Shown piece after piece: positions 23,257 to 36,250 of a DNA stretch of 64,000 nt. Under the pieces are notes generated by a model, which searched no databases, had not been told where the DNA came from, and worked only from the letters and a program-made list of their open reading frames with translations. Numbering within the stretch: position 1 is the first letter of the stretch; each line of letters starts with the position of its first letter. The position numbers and the translations under genes were made by a program. Origin of the DNA: Theocolax elegans (Eukaryota > Arthropoda > Insecta > Hymenoptera > Cerocephalidae); NCBI GenBank assembly GCA_026168455.1, contig CM047425.1, positions 9,894,001 to 9,958,000 on the forward strand, written 5' to 3'.

Positions 23257-26200
23257 CATTCGGATATACAGTATATACACAATGATGACAGAAGTGCGAA
23301 GTTGCAAGATGAATTTCGGGTGATACTAAATACGGGAAGAGGGGGATGAAGCTAGACTAGACAAAACCCGTCGGTTATACCAGATGTGAGAAATTGGCCG
23401 ACAAGTTGATGGCTCATTATTTTCTAACGAAACGTCATCGTAAACCCTCATCAAACGATGGCTTTGTTGCTCGTGACACGCACACACCTTTACATATATA
23501 CCAAATCTAATTACCACCCGCGAAACTTTCTTAAACAAAAGTCCACATATATATGCACACCAAAAAAATAGAAAATCCTCGATATATTTTCTCCTCGAGT
23601 AATTCAAACATATTTTCCAGGTTCGACGGATATATTAACGCGCCGTGTAAAACGAAATTAGAACTATATATGTATATACGGGAATTTCCGCAATTGCAGT
23701 TACCGCAGTTAGAATTCATCATCAGGACCGAGCGATCGTCTTCCTAACCTCCTAATCAAGGAAAATAAATAGAGTCCTCGCGAGACGACGACGAGAGAAC
23801 GAGATTTCGCATGGGGGTTCTATGAGAAAATCGGTATAGAGCGTGTACTAGGAGATAGGATCTTAGGAGAGTTGGATAATTAATCGAGACATCGAGGAAC
23901 GTAAACAGTATTAACACACCACGGGGATTACAACCTATTTCTTCAACCGAGGATGAGTGTGCTCGTGCTGATGGATAATCGAGGGTTTTCTCTATGCGAT
24001 TATAATTAGAAGATGCAAAATCGACACTCAATTTTTATTTTTTTTACGACAAAAGACGGTGTGACCGTCACTGACGTTGCTGAAGTTACAGTGGCGGTCA
24101 TTGTGTTAGTAAATGAACGCAATCGTTGAAGAAGATCACTTAAATCCCTTCTCCAAATCTAGGTATAAAATAATCATAACAAAACATTATGTTACAAGTT
24201 TAATGAAAATATTAATAGAATAATATAATTATAATATAAATATCCGTCGTGTAGCTGTAAATTGACTGCTTATTGATCGTATTTTATGATCCGGTCATAT
24301 TTTATCGTTATTATAACGCTATTTTATAAACACGTAACAAAATGTCACATTGAATCTTGTAAAATATTTTATTCGAGATTGCTTTGTTCAATCAAACTAT
24401 ATTAGTAAGTTTTATGATGTACTAATATTATTTATAAACATAATTATATTTAGTTAAATTTTTAACTATGCCAGCCGTGCAGTTGTCAATTGATTGTCTA
24501 GTGACCATCATTAATTTGTGACACACATATTATAACGTTACTCTACAAACACGAGACAAAATGTTATTTGCATTGAATCGTGTAAATAATTTTTTTAATC
24601 AAATCAACAATATTCAAATTTGTAATGTAAACAATATAATATATTTAAAAAACAAAGGTCAGAAAAAAATGAACAATAAATTCTTATATAAAAGTTAAGT
24701 ATTAATTTGTCACGATTTGGCTACTTCTACAATAAAAATAAAATTATAATATACATTTTTACTAACTATCTAAACACACTTTTAACAGTGAATATTAAAA
24801 ATTGTTCGGTAAAGTCTAGAATAAAAATACCGAAGGTTACCATTGAATAATTTTCCAAACAATTAATAAAACCGGAAACATAATATTTTTAAATACGTCA
24901 TAGTTACTAAAAAATAGCACGATGACAGTTTTCTATAGACAATCAACAACTTTTTTTGTTTCGTAGAAAGAAATATATCTTAATATCTTTACTGAACACA
25001 CACAACCATTCACTAAATTTAAATGTTGAGTGTATTGACTTTATCGAAGAAAAATCATTGATTATATTTTTCCAGTTAAATGTCTAATGTAAACATTGTA
25101 GACAGGTGATAAAAATAGCAGTAGAATGAGTGGAGTGTGATGTAGATCAGTAATTAAATTAAAAAATCAGAATTAAAATCTGAAAAAATATATTTAATAA
25201 CTCAATAAATCCAAAATTGTAACTAAAATATACAATAAAAAGAAATTGAAAAAATTACCAAAAATTTAAAACTTGAAAAATCATATTTGAATTGTTGATA
25301 CAAAAATTTGAAAAATATTTAGGAATAACCAAATATGAATAAAAATATAATAAAATAAACATAAAAGAATCGCATGATATTTGAATAAATTAAAAAAACA
25401 TAAAAGTTCTACCAAAATCACGAATTTTAATGTCTAAAATTCAATCAAAACTACAAACCGAATATTTATATAATAAATTATAAATATATTACTAATAATA
25501 TTTGATCAGAGTAATTTTCAAAAAATTTGATTATGAATTAAAAACTAATACCAAAAATCAAAATTAAAATTCAATTCCACATTTTTCTAATTAACATGAA
25601 TATAGAAACATAATGTAAAAAAATAAAATTCGACACTTCTCTTCCTAAAAATTGTAAGATAAAAAAAATAATTTAAAACACGTAGAAATAATAGGAGTAC
25701 ATCGGTCTTTAATAATCATCGAGATAAGAGCTCGAAGAGCCCATCAGAGCTTCCAATCAGAGTCTTGCCACCGACACATGTGTTCCAAGGGGTACAAACG
25801 ACGACCAAGTGCGAACCGGCTCAATCAACATCGTCCAATTTCACCCTCCTGCAACTTTCTACATCTTATACGGAGCAAATCTTTAATACAGGATACGAGG
25901 ATCTAAACTTCTTACATTATACTCGGATAGAAAAAAAATATGTCGTTACCTAGTGGGAGAAAACTTTTTTTATAAATGTATCGGGATCTGCAACGCGGAA
26001 AAATTTTAATACGAAATACGTCACCCTGATCGCATTAATTATGGAAAAATTAGTACCACTGATTATCATTTATTATTGAAATTAATTGTCGAATGGTTAG
26101 GAAATGATTTAAAAGTTTAAAATGGTAAGAATATCATTATAAAATGGTAGAAAATGATTAAAAATATAGTTTGCAAATGGTGGAAATAGTATTTAAAAAT

Positions 26201-26296
26201 CTTTATAAAAAACGAGAAGCTATCAAAAATGATCAAAAAGTTTCAACAAACTGTTACTAATTATTAAAAAATAGTATGAAGATGGTTAAAAATAAA
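21601..26296. repeat. Large tandem duplication, copy 2
   Basis: Repeats 15631 onward almost base for base. It carries only one 0.95 kb sub-repeat (about 25346-26296) where copy 1 has two and a third. A segment present at about 19055-19100 in copy 1 is deleted here near 25030. Confidence 0.9.
23209..23254. repeat. (TA)n microsatellite
   Basis: Counterpart of 17235-17285 within the second large duplication copy. Confidence 0.95.
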
Positions 26297-27058
26297 AAAT
26301 AATAAATTCGTCATTAACGGTCAAAACTGCCAAGCACTGTCAAAAATGCAACATAATTGTTATACAGTAAAAATAGATAAAATCAATTACATAACATTTT
26401 TTTAAATACAAATTATACCCAGAACACTAAGTATTAACATTCATCAACTTCTATTGCCTGCATCATTTAGAAAAAAATTTGTTATCCACCGGGATCTTTG
26501 TGCATACAGTAATTTTCCAAGATAGAATTTCACCATCACCTTATTCGGAGTGCTGGGAATTTTATTTCTTCGCATAATCGAGGCTTCCTGTCTGTATGTA
26601 TATACATATATATGGTATATAGACGTACCTAGCGCGCCACCTCATTTCGTTTCCTCCTTATACTTCGACTCATCTCACATGCTCTCTCTCCTTCCCTTCG
26701 TTCACCGTTTGTTCCTCGAGACATTACGAAATTCAATTCTAACAGCCCAAGTGCGCCGCACACACCCACCCACCTACCTCCATCTCCGTGTTCACAGTCT
26801 CGAAAATTATTTTTTAACCAGCTTCGGATGTAGGAGCTAGGAGTAGGGTAAGGTAAAATCGCTTTTATACTCGACGAAATTGCTTTCTCCGTGTGAACGA
26901 GAATCTCGCAAGAAGACGCGAATGAAGCAATTACCATCTTCAAAGAAAAAAAAAGTATCTACCCTATTTTCCATTCCAAAAAAATTTCGTTCACGGTGAC
27001 CAACGCCACGCATAACCAAACTCTCGAAGGGAAAAAAAGGCAACAACAAACATAACGT
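25219..27058. repeat. 1.84 kb tandem duplication, unit 1
   Basis: Begins GTAACTAAAATATACAATAA, contains the 0.95 kb sub-repeat, then a unique segment (26297-27058) with a G+C-richer part at 26540-26850. Ends at CAAACATAACGT. The open frames in the unique segment recur in unit 2 and have no recognisable domain. The 62-residue frame at 25765 is open only in this copy of the sub-repeat because of one extra base. Confidence 0.9.
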
Positions 27059-28909
27059 GTAACTAAAATATACAATAAAAGAAATTGAAAATTACCAATA
27101 AGTTTAAAACCTGTGAAAAAATCATATTTGAATTGTTGATACAAAAATTTGCAACAATATTTAGGAATAACCCACAATGAATAAAAATATAATAAAATAA
27201 ACATAAAAGAACTCGCCATGATATTTGAATAAATTAAAAAAACATAAAGTTCTACAAAATCACGAATTTTAATGTCTAAACTTCAATCAAAACTACAAAC
27301 CGAATATTTACTATAATAAATTATAAATATATTACTAATAATATTTGATCAGAGTAATTTTCAAAAAATTTGATTATGAATTAAAAACTAATACCAAAAA
27401 TCAAAATTAAAATTCAATTCCACATTTTTCTAATTAACATGAATATAGAAACATAATGTAAAAAATAAAATTCGACACTTCTCTTCCTAAAAATTGTAAG
27501 ATAAAAAAATAATTTAAAACACGTAGAAATAATAGGAGTACATCGGTCTTTAATAATCATCGAGATAAGAGCTCGAAGAGCCCATCAGAGCTTCCAATCA
27601 GAGTCTTGCCACCGACACATGTGTTCCAAGGGGTACAAACGACGACCAAGTGCGAACCGGCTCAATCAACATCGTCAATTTCACCCTCCTGCAACTTTCT
27701 ACGTCTTATACGGAGCAAATCTTTAATACAGGATACGAGGATCTAAACTTCTTACATTATACTCGGATAGAAAAAAAATATGTCGTTACCTAGTGGGAGA
27801 AAACTTTTTTTATAAAATGTATAGAGATCTGCAACGCGAAAAGTTTTAATACGAAATACGTCATCCTGATCGCATTAATTATGGAAAAATTAGTATCACT
27901 GATTATCATTTATTATTGAAATTAATTGTCGAATGGTTAGGAAATGATTTAAAAGTTTAAAATGGTAAGAATATCATTATAAAATGGTAGAAAATGATTA
28001 AAAATATAGTTTGCAAATGGTGGAAATAGTATTTAAAAATCTTTATAAAAAATCGAGAAGCTATCAAAAATGATCAAAAAGTTTCAAAAAACTGTTACTA
28101 ATTATTAAAAAATAGTATGAAGATGGTTAAAAATAAAAAATAATAAATTCGTCATTAACGGTCAAAACCTGCCAAGCACTGTCAAAAATGCAACATAATT
28201 GTTATACAGTAAAAATAGATAAAATCAATTACATAACATTTTTTTAAATACAAATTATACCCAGAACACTAAGTATTAACATTCATCAACTTCTATTGCC
28301 TGCATCATTTAGAAGAAAAATTTGTTATCCACCGGGATCTTTGTGCATACAGTAATTTTCCAAGATAGAATTTCACCATCACCTTATTCGGAGTGCTGGG
28401 AATTTTATTTCTTCGCATAATCGAGGCTTCCTGTCTGTATGTATATATACATATATATATGGTATATAGACGTACCTAGCGCGCCACCTCATTTCGTTTC
28501 CTCCTTATACTTCGACTCATCTCACATGCTCTCTCTCCTTCCCTTCGTTCACCGTTTGTTCCTCGAGACATTACGAAATTCAATTCTAACAGCCCAAGTG
28601 CGCCGCACACACCCACCCACCTACCTCCATCTCCGTGTTCACAGTCTCGAAAATTATTTTTTAACCAGCTTCGGATGTAGGAGCTAGGAGTAGGGTAAGG
28701 TAAAATCGCTTTTATACTCGTCGAGAAATTGCTTTCTCCCGTGTGAACGAGAATCTCGCAAGAAGACGCGAATGAAGCAATTACCATCTTCAAAGAAAAA
28801 AAAAGTATCTACCCTATTTTCCATTCCAAAAAAATTTCGTTCACGGTGACCAACGCCACGCATAACCAAACTCTCGAAGGGAAAAAAAAGGCAACAACAA
28901 ACATAACGT
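27059..28909. repeat. 1.84 kb tandem duplication, unit 2
   Basis: Direct repeat of 25219-27058 ending at CATAACGT before ACCGGAAGAAATCC. Single-base indels relative to unit 1 are frequent, and a TA expansion is seen near 28440. Confidence 0.9.
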
Positions 28910-29440
28910 ACCGGAAGAAATCCAAGATTTCGTAAAAGTCTATCTATACCACGAGGTGAAAGAAAAATGTAAAAATTTCTTGCCATTCGTCACGGAATAG
29001 TAAGAAACTCCCAAGTCTCTAGAGAGAAAGAGAGAAAGTCTAACTGAGATAAGAAGTTATCTCGAGGTAAAGAAAACCGAGAAGGCCCTGTATGTATATG
29101 TGCGTTATACGTTGCATCGTCCGGGAAATGAATATCAAGTAGCCAAGCTGGTTATCTTTCCCTCTTACACCCCCTTATTCGACGGGGTGGGTTTCAAATG
29201 TTGCCGAGGCTCTTTCACTCTGCATTATCCTCGTCAGTGGCTTGGCCAACCGTGAGATCGCTATCGGTCTATATATAACCGTCCTTCTAGCCTCCTCTTT
29301 ATTTATTTGACTGTTTCGTTTATTTATTTACCGGGTGTTACGTGACTACTCGAATTTCTCTATATCTCTGACGTACTTAACTGATGATTTAAACGAAAGG
29401 GGGTATCATGGTGTGTTAAATATTACGTTGGATTATTTAG
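28910..29440. other. Non-coding, moderately G+C-rich flank
   Basis: No supported gene. Sequence unique in this window separates the tandem duplications from the decayed satellite. Confidence 0.4.
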
Positions 29441-30830
29441 TTCCGTTGTAAATGTTGATTTTTTTTTCGTTACCGGTAATAGTGTATAAGTGACAGTAGT
29501 TTGGGTAAATGTTACAAGTAATGTTGCGTTTCGAAAGAATTTTTCAGGATTAATTGATAAAATGATATGATCGGTGTATATATAATTGAATAGAATGTCG
29601 TTGTTGAAAAAGTAAATTTTTTTGTAATTTTAAAAATATATGACTTTAAAAATTACTGTTGCCTTTTAGCTGTGACAGAATTATGTAAGTGACTGTTAAA
29701 CATAACATTACGTTTCAAAATGGTTTTAACATTTTAAGGCTAAAATGAAGTAAACTATATAAAAAAATTGAATATGTTGAATTTCCACCAAATTAAATCA
29801 CCAAATTTTTTATAATGATAAACTAGTTTTTTGTACCGTTACTGTTACGTGATAAGTGTGACAAGAGTTTTAAAAACCGTTACTCGTAATATTACGTTTT
29901 AATATATTTTTGACGTTTTCAAAATAAACAAAACAATTTATATGATAGATTGAATGTAATATTATTGTTACATAATTATAGACAAACGTGTGACAAAATA
30001 ATAGGCAATTTATAAAATTACGTTTCGATTTATATCTAATTTTTTGAGATTGAAACAAAACGAGCTGTATGAAGAATTGAATACAATATAATTATTGATT
30101 GGTTAAATTTTTATCGTTACTTATGAAATGTTTTAAAATTCTAAGTAACAGTTATGTAACACTGCAATTCGAATTATTATCAACGGTTTTAACTCCACTC
30201 AAACAAATGAAAATAATTTTTTTTTCATCAATTAAATTGTATATAACCTCAACAAACATTCCTTACATCATTACTATTGCGTGCGGAATGTACCCAGATT
30301 TTGAGTAACCGTTATGCATTACTACACATAACATGACGATTCAAATTATTATTAACAAATCTCACTCCTCAAATAGAATTAACTTTTAATTTAAGTACCA
30401 CATAATATGATAAAATTTTATTTGCATTATAACAAACTTTTTTATTATTATTGTCACTTATAAAGTGCAAAAAGATCTTGAAAAACCGTTATTCGCAACG
30501 TTATGATTCACATTATTTGTAACCTGTTAATAATAATACTAATTCCTTTACCCAAATAATTCAAGCAAAATATTATTTACAAACATCACATTTTTTATCA
30601 TTATATACAAATCGTATAATTTAAAAACTAAATAACCGTTACGCGTTACCACACGTAACATTACAATCCAAACCCTATTTCTAACGTTTTATTCACATTC
30701 CGTAAACAATAAAATACAACAATTTTAAAAAAATCATTATATATTCAACATTAACCAACAATTTTTTCACAACATCGTTACCAATCTCTCGAACAACCGT
30801 TACTCGTAACCCATATATATACAAACATGC
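29441..30830. repeat. Decayed satellite-like tandem array
   Basis: About eight diverged units of roughly 160-200 bases. Each carries a core like AACCGTTACTCGTAAC followed by ATTACGTTTCAAATTATT and a GTTACTTATAAAGTGTGAC-like lead-in. Clear cores lie near 29470, 29690, 29875, 30140, 30300, 30485, 30640 and 30800. Unit boundaries are approximate. Open frames here are chance. Confidence 0.65.
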
Positions 30831-31714
30831 GATTCAAATAACTTTCAACGTATACACGTACATACTTACCCAACACGACAAAACGCTCTTTTACAAAGAA
30901 TTAAACTGCCAATTTGAATACAAGATCGCGATTGTCAAACGAATTGAAATCGATATCGATCGATTTACAAAAAGAAAAAAATAACGTAAACTTTCTCGAT
31001 AGACACACATATATAAAATCGAATTCGATGAATTATTTAAAAGAAACCGGGGTTGAAAGCGCATACAATTTCACGGAGAAAGAGAGAGACGGAAAAACTA
31101 GGGCTTTGTAACGGAAGAAAAGCAGTTCTCGAGTTGCGATACCGAGAGGAGGCAATAGAGTAACCAAGTCCGTCCCTCTCGAAGCGATAAACCTTTTTTT
31201 TCGAAAATAAAGGAACTCTCGACGATCCGAACGTCGCGGAATACTCCCTATACACGTACGTGTACACATAGTAAAATCCGAGTGCTCGTGCACGACAGCT
31301 CGTTCAATAGGGAAAACGAAACGAGAGGGGAATAAGGTATACATTTCGGACCGGCCGTTCGAAATTTTAAAAATTCGGTTTGACATTATCGACGAATGAC
31401 GCAGCGTTCACCTATATGTATACATATACACACATGTATATACATACATAAATTTTTTTCTTCTTTTCGTAACCGCGGAGAATGAGAATGAAAGAAAGAA
31501 TAAAAAAAAGAATCGACGTGTAGCGACAAAATAAATGTTGTATACGCGTATACGTGTGTGTGTGTGTGTGTACGTCGAAGAGGGGAGTATTACCGAAATA
31601 TCGCGGAGGACAACAACAAGGTCCACTCGATCCTGCAACTCTCCTCGCCATTATTTCTCGTATCTCGCGGCTCCAGACTCGAGGGCTCCGGAGTGAGATG
31701 GACTGATGTGTATC

Positions 31715-31717
<3 letters not shown>
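30831..31717. other. Non-coding, G+C-richer segment
   Basis: Contains several overlapping open frames (for example 30914-31111 plus and 31033-31386 minus), but none shows a conserved motif or a codon pattern that stands out. A (TG)n run lies near 31553-31571. Confidence 0.4.

Positions 31718-31752
<35 letters not shown>
31718..31752. repeat. (TC)n microsatellite
   Basis: Pure CT run of about 35 bases. Confidence 0.95.
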
Positions 31753-31755
<3 letters not shown>

Positions 31756-31920
31756 AATCCCTTCCCTCTTGAGCGCATTTGCAGAGAGGGTGGGTGCAAA
31801 CAGTTCTCCTGTGCGTGTGTACGTGTGCGTGGGTGTGTGCAGAGCCTCGGCTCGATACACTCGAAAGTTTAATTCGATTCAGAACCTCGTGACGTTTTGC
31901 TGTAGACCGTGATTTTGCGA

Positions 31921-32060
31921 ACTACGCGCACACGTGCACACACTTACACACATGTACATGTACATTTACACGTACACGCACATACATACGCAATACATAC
32001 GTATACACATATACGTATACACGTGCACATGCATGTATAATACGTACACATACACATATA
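31921..32060. repeat. Alternating purine-pyrimidine tract
   Basis: About 135 bases of nearly unbroken purine-pyrimidine alternation made of CACACG, TACATGTACA, CGTATACACATATACGTA and CACGTGCACATGCATG. This composition favours left-handed DNA or cruciform extrusion. It is not a simple one-motif microsatellite. Confidence 0.7.
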
Positions 32061-32877
32061 AGTACTCTAAAGAGTTCTTGAAGTAAAAAATAGAGAATAG
32101 TCACTCTTTCTGAGTGAAAACGTGAGTGAACTTATAACTTAGTTTTCGGTCTATTGGAGTGACTTTTCACTTCGTATCACTCCAAGAATTTTACAGAGTG
32201 CGCGTTTTATGATGATATGGAAAAATGATATAAATTAAGTATGTGTTTTTTAAAAATTGTTCGTATAACATACAAAATAACTGTTTTTTATTCTTAAAGT
32301 GCTATGTAAACAAAAATGTTCAATTTTCTACCAGGAAGTTTTTGGTAAGAAAATGTCATGGGTGGTACTATACAATAATCGTAGACTTTAGTTATTAAGA
32401 TGACAAGCCTGATGGGTTAAAATTGAAAAAAGACTATTCAATATTAACAATTAATAATTATTTTCATAATAATTCAAAACATTTCTTAATTTTTTAAACA
32501 AATTATATGATTATTAACTTTTATTTAAAATTTGTTAGCTAATTTATTTGCAACATAACTATTTTAATTAATTATGAGACTTCGTACTCTTTGGAGACAT
32601 GCTACCTTATGAATGATTGATTTTTTAGAATGATGAGTATGGCTAGATGCTTTGGTGTGATGATTACAGTATTTTGTTTATATTTTTTGTTATCAATCCG
32701 GACCTGCGAACAGTGAACTTCGTTTTCCTCTAGGAATCCAGGATTTACGACGTTATAGTGTGTTATTGTGAAAATAATGTCTACTATGTACAGATTTGCA
32801 AATGTTTATACGTAATTTTGTTATATAACTCTGGAATAAATAAATACAAAATAATTACATGATTTTTTTCCATCGTA
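32061..32877. other. AT-rich non-coding region
   Basis: No supported gene. GGAGTGA...TCACTCC (about 32156-32187) is a short inverted repeat. Confidence 0.4.
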
Positions 32878-33073
32878 GGATGTCTCAGGAACCACCTTTT
32901 CTAATAGGCTCAAAATTCTAATAGTAACAACAAAACATGATATTAATCCGCTTAAATCAAACATAATTGCAAAAAGAGTCTAAATTTTTATTTAAAAAAA
33001 TTATTTACCTGTTTTTACATAATTTTTCAGTTACAATTTCAGCCGATTCGATTAAGTGGGTCCTGATACACCC
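32878..33073. mobile_element. Small MITE-like element
   Basis: Imperfect terminal inverted repeats of 19 bases (15 match): GGATGTCTCAGGAACCACC at the left and the complement of GGGTGTATCAGGACCCACT at the right. Length is 196 bp with no coding capacity. The flanks are CATCGTA and ATCGGTA, a possible imperfect target duplication. Family unknown. Confidence 0.5.
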
Positions 33074-34714
33074 ATCGGTAAGTGTATATTGTGGAAAAAA
33101 ATAGAGTAGAAATACTCATAATTAATTAAATAAGTAGTTTAAAATTATATATAGCAAAAATTAATTTTTATCAATTAAAAGCACGGTGGATCAGTAGAAA
33201 TGCAAAATCCGAATACCCCTTCACAGAAGTGCATCTCTAACCTTTAAAAAAAAGCAAAGAGAGGAAAAATAATGGCACCAGCGAATTATACCAAGATTGG
33301 TAGGTGCACCAAGTCCTGATTGAATATTACTAAGGTAAACACGAAGGAGCCCGTATATCATTTGCATTTCCATGGAATATGTTTTCGTTGGGTGGTCTCG
33401 ATGACTGTTGACCCTCCACATATATGTATATATATATACATAGATCGTTCGGGATTCAAAAACGTATAGGGTCTGCGTGAAAAGCTCGCTGATTATATAA
33501 GCTGGTATTAATATTTATAACTTCTGTCTACGTATGACCAATCGTAGATTTTACGCGACGCTATGCTATCGTTCGACAGTTTTGCAGCATGGTTCGTATG
33601 TTTGCGTTATTTCGGGATTGGTGTTTATTTATCTTCATTTTAGTTTTTTGTTTTTAGTTTTTGCAGAAAGGATTTTCTAATGAAATTTTACGGTGATAGG
33701 ACGGTAAATTTGGGATGTATCAGCTTAACCTAAATAGTTATAATATTTTTAAGGAAATTTAAAATTGTTTACATTTTTGTTTAATAAATAAATTTAGTAC
33801 CTAAAGAGGTTTCCAAGGTACAACGAATATAAATAAATAACGACTTATTTAATTACTATTGATCCTCGACATTGACATCCTTGATAATCAGTGAAATCAT
33901 TAAAATACAATTTTAGCCATAAATTCTTGAAAATTTTTTGAAAAAAATGATTATTCTTTAAACTAACGTATCTTCAGTTCTATTAATATTAGTATAAAAA
34001 TAAACAATGCATACTAAATCAGTAACTAATTACTACAATTTTATATTTTTAAAAATTATTTTGTAGCTATTTTATATTTTTATATCGTTATAAGATAAAA
34101 CAAATTTTCCTCTAGGTATACTAAATGTTTTAATCATTTGTATTTTTATCACAAATTGTGGTAAGTAAAAAATTCCAAAGAAAAACAAGAAAGATCTTAA
34201 AAAATTCTAAAATTTATCACTGATATATTGTTACTTTTTTGCTCTAAAAAATAGTTACGGACGTAGGAATATTAAATCTTAGTAGATCGAACAAGAAGTA
34301 ATTGCAAAATTAAAATTATTCTACACGCAATTAACTTATTGCTCAAGTTGCATGAATAAAAACATTTTACATGAACTAAAAATTCAATAATCATCCCTTC
34401 TGAAGACTCAACTTCAACCAATAAATCTCACTAGACATCATACGCATCAACCCTATAAATCATCAAATAAGAAAAGAAGAAAACCTTCCCCTTTTTCTCC
34501 CCTATCGTTATCAAAATTAAAACAACAGAACAATCTGAGAATCGTATAATAAAATCGATATCAGGCGATTAATGTCTTTCCCTCCTCCTACACTGTCTCT
34601 AGGTGAAGATCGCCATGAGATTCCAAACCGTCTGGTTTCACGGGGATTTATATGGCTCGAACGATAAGCGTTGCTATAGAATACGAACCTTCAGGCTACA
34701 CAAACGCATCTTCC

Positions 34715-34717
<3 letters not shown>
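33074..34717. other. AT-rich non-coding region
   Basis: No supported gene. A moderately G+C-rich patch lies at 33180-33600. The 66-residue minus frame in it has no recognisable motif. Confidence 0.4.

Positions 34718-34772
<55 letters not shown>
34718..34772. repeat. (TC)n-(CA)n compound microsatellite
   Basis: A CT run of about 43 bases passes directly into a CA run of about 12 bases. Confidence 0.95.
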
Positions 34773-35505
34773 TGCAAACACTCAGTTGGTCAGCCATGAA
34801 TTTGCATGACAATACTACGTCATTATGAGGATTCTACCCCCCTCCAATTCTCATCCTCAATCAAATGGTTGGAGAATACACGCACGGGGAGTTTGGTTGA
34901 ACCGTATAGTGTTTATTACTTGGGTTCACCTTAGGCGTCTGTCTAGATTATTCGATCCTACAAGTTATTGGCCATAAGATAGAGAGTTCCAGAGTATGTA
35001 TCATCTGACTGGAATTACCAGGAATCTTGTCTATGACCTAGTGAGGATCGAATATGGATTCCGTCTGATATCTCATTGATTGAGGAGATGTCGCGCGCGC
35101 TCTCAATTGTTGTATCGATTGATTCGTGTTTGTTAATCGGTGGTTTTATCAATTTCTTTATTTAATTGATTACTCATCTCAGAACTCTTACGACATTGAT
35201 CAGCACGGATTTGAGAATGTCATAAGAACAACATTGGAAAAAATCAAACAAAAAATTAAAAAGTTATTTTTACTTTCCAATATAATAATTGAGAATTTTG
35301 CCTCTGAATAAAAAGGTGCCCACTAAAAAAATTCATTTGGAAAAGGAGTTAACTCAAAATTTTCTTTTATATATATATAACCACAAATCATTTTGTTGGT
35401 TTGGCAGTTCCTCTTACGACAGGCGTCTAAAATAAGATTTTTAGTTCCTCACTGAGGAGTCCAAATTGGATATTGAGAACAAAATATATATAATAAATTG
35501 TTTAA
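34773..35505. other. Non-coding region
   Basis: No supported gene. The first 330 bases are G+C-richer than the surroundings. A TTAA at 35502-35505 marks the left end of the next element. Confidence 0.4.
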
Positions 35506-35760
35506 CGGTCTGAGAAACGCCTAGAGACGTAAAAAATCAAATTTTGTATACTATAGTGATGCAAAATGAATTTATTTGACTAGATAAAACCTAAATACAG
35601 CTAAAAATGAAAAAAATAGTGCAGTTAATGTTATTTTGAAATATTTAACATTTGGACTTACCGTATCGGACTGGGATACTCCTCTAAGTTCTAGTAAGGG
35701 GTATCACCTGCCAACATCCCAACTTACAAGGTTTGCTTGTAAATTCCGTAAAAAGGGTCA
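35506..35760 (-). mobile_element. TTAA-flanked MITE, diverged inverted copy
   Basis: Starts after TTAA with CGGTCTGAGAAACGCC and contains ACCTAAATACAGCTAAAAATG, which is the reverse complement of the CAGCTGTATTTAGGT segment of the intact element at 40420-40903. It also carries a degenerate ACATCCCAACTTA near the far end, where a TTAA follows (about 35776). Shorter than the intact copy, so internally deleted. Confidence 0.55.
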
Positions 35761-36204
35761 TTAACATCTATAACTTCGGCTTTCTTTATATTTTTGTAGT
35801 TGAAATCATATCCTAGGGTTTGGTAAAGATCCATTTACCCAAGCCCTGATGTTCTCCTTGTAAGTAATAAAGAAAGTTGAGATTCAGTTAATTGGATTTA
35901 AAAAAAAGAAGTTTAAATATCTTGATATAGTCTAAATTTATTGAAGAAAGAAAAATAAAATGACATTTTGGTTGAAAAAATCAATAAAATTTCAATTCTA
36001 AATTGTCATTGAAATATCGTTAAATTCATTTTACTTTCATCACTTTAGACCAAATTAGTATATTTGAGCTTCTTTTATTTAAATCCATTTACACAATCTC
36101 AATTTGAAAATTTATCTTTATTGTAGTTGATTTATGCTCACAATTAGTGAGGTAAATTAAAAAGAAAAAACTTGATTTTTTCGAGCTAATACAAATTTTA
36201 TTGC
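35761..36204. other. AT-rich non-coding region
   Basis: No supported gene. The segment near 35805-35850 (CATATCCTAGGGTTTGGTAA) has a diverged second copy near 37435-37480. Confidence 0.4.
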
Positions 36205-36250
36205 CAACGCTTCGACCATATCACACCTCTATACGGTCATCTTCAGGACT
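36205..36250 (-). ncRNA. Degenerate hammerhead-like motif of a Penelope element
   Basis: On the minus strand CTGAAGA (36246-36240) is followed by a stem GACC...GGTC (36238-36235 with 36217-36214) and then GAAGC where a hammerhead has GAAAC. The order matches the CUGANGA - stem II - GAAA core found in Penelope terminal repeats. The A-to-G change in GAAA would be expected to kill cleavage. Confidence 0.5.

Noticed and set aside
25765..25953. 62-residue ORF in the 0.95 kb sub-repeat
   Set aside because: Open in only one of the sub-repeat copies because of a single extra base; the others are frameshifted.
29441..30830. CRISPR-like array
   Set aside because: The repeat cores are diverged and units vary in length; this is a decayed satellite in a eukaryotic genome.
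30914..31111. 65-residue plus-strand ORF with mixed composition
   Set aside because: Plausible composition but no homologous motif, signal peptide or splice context to support it.
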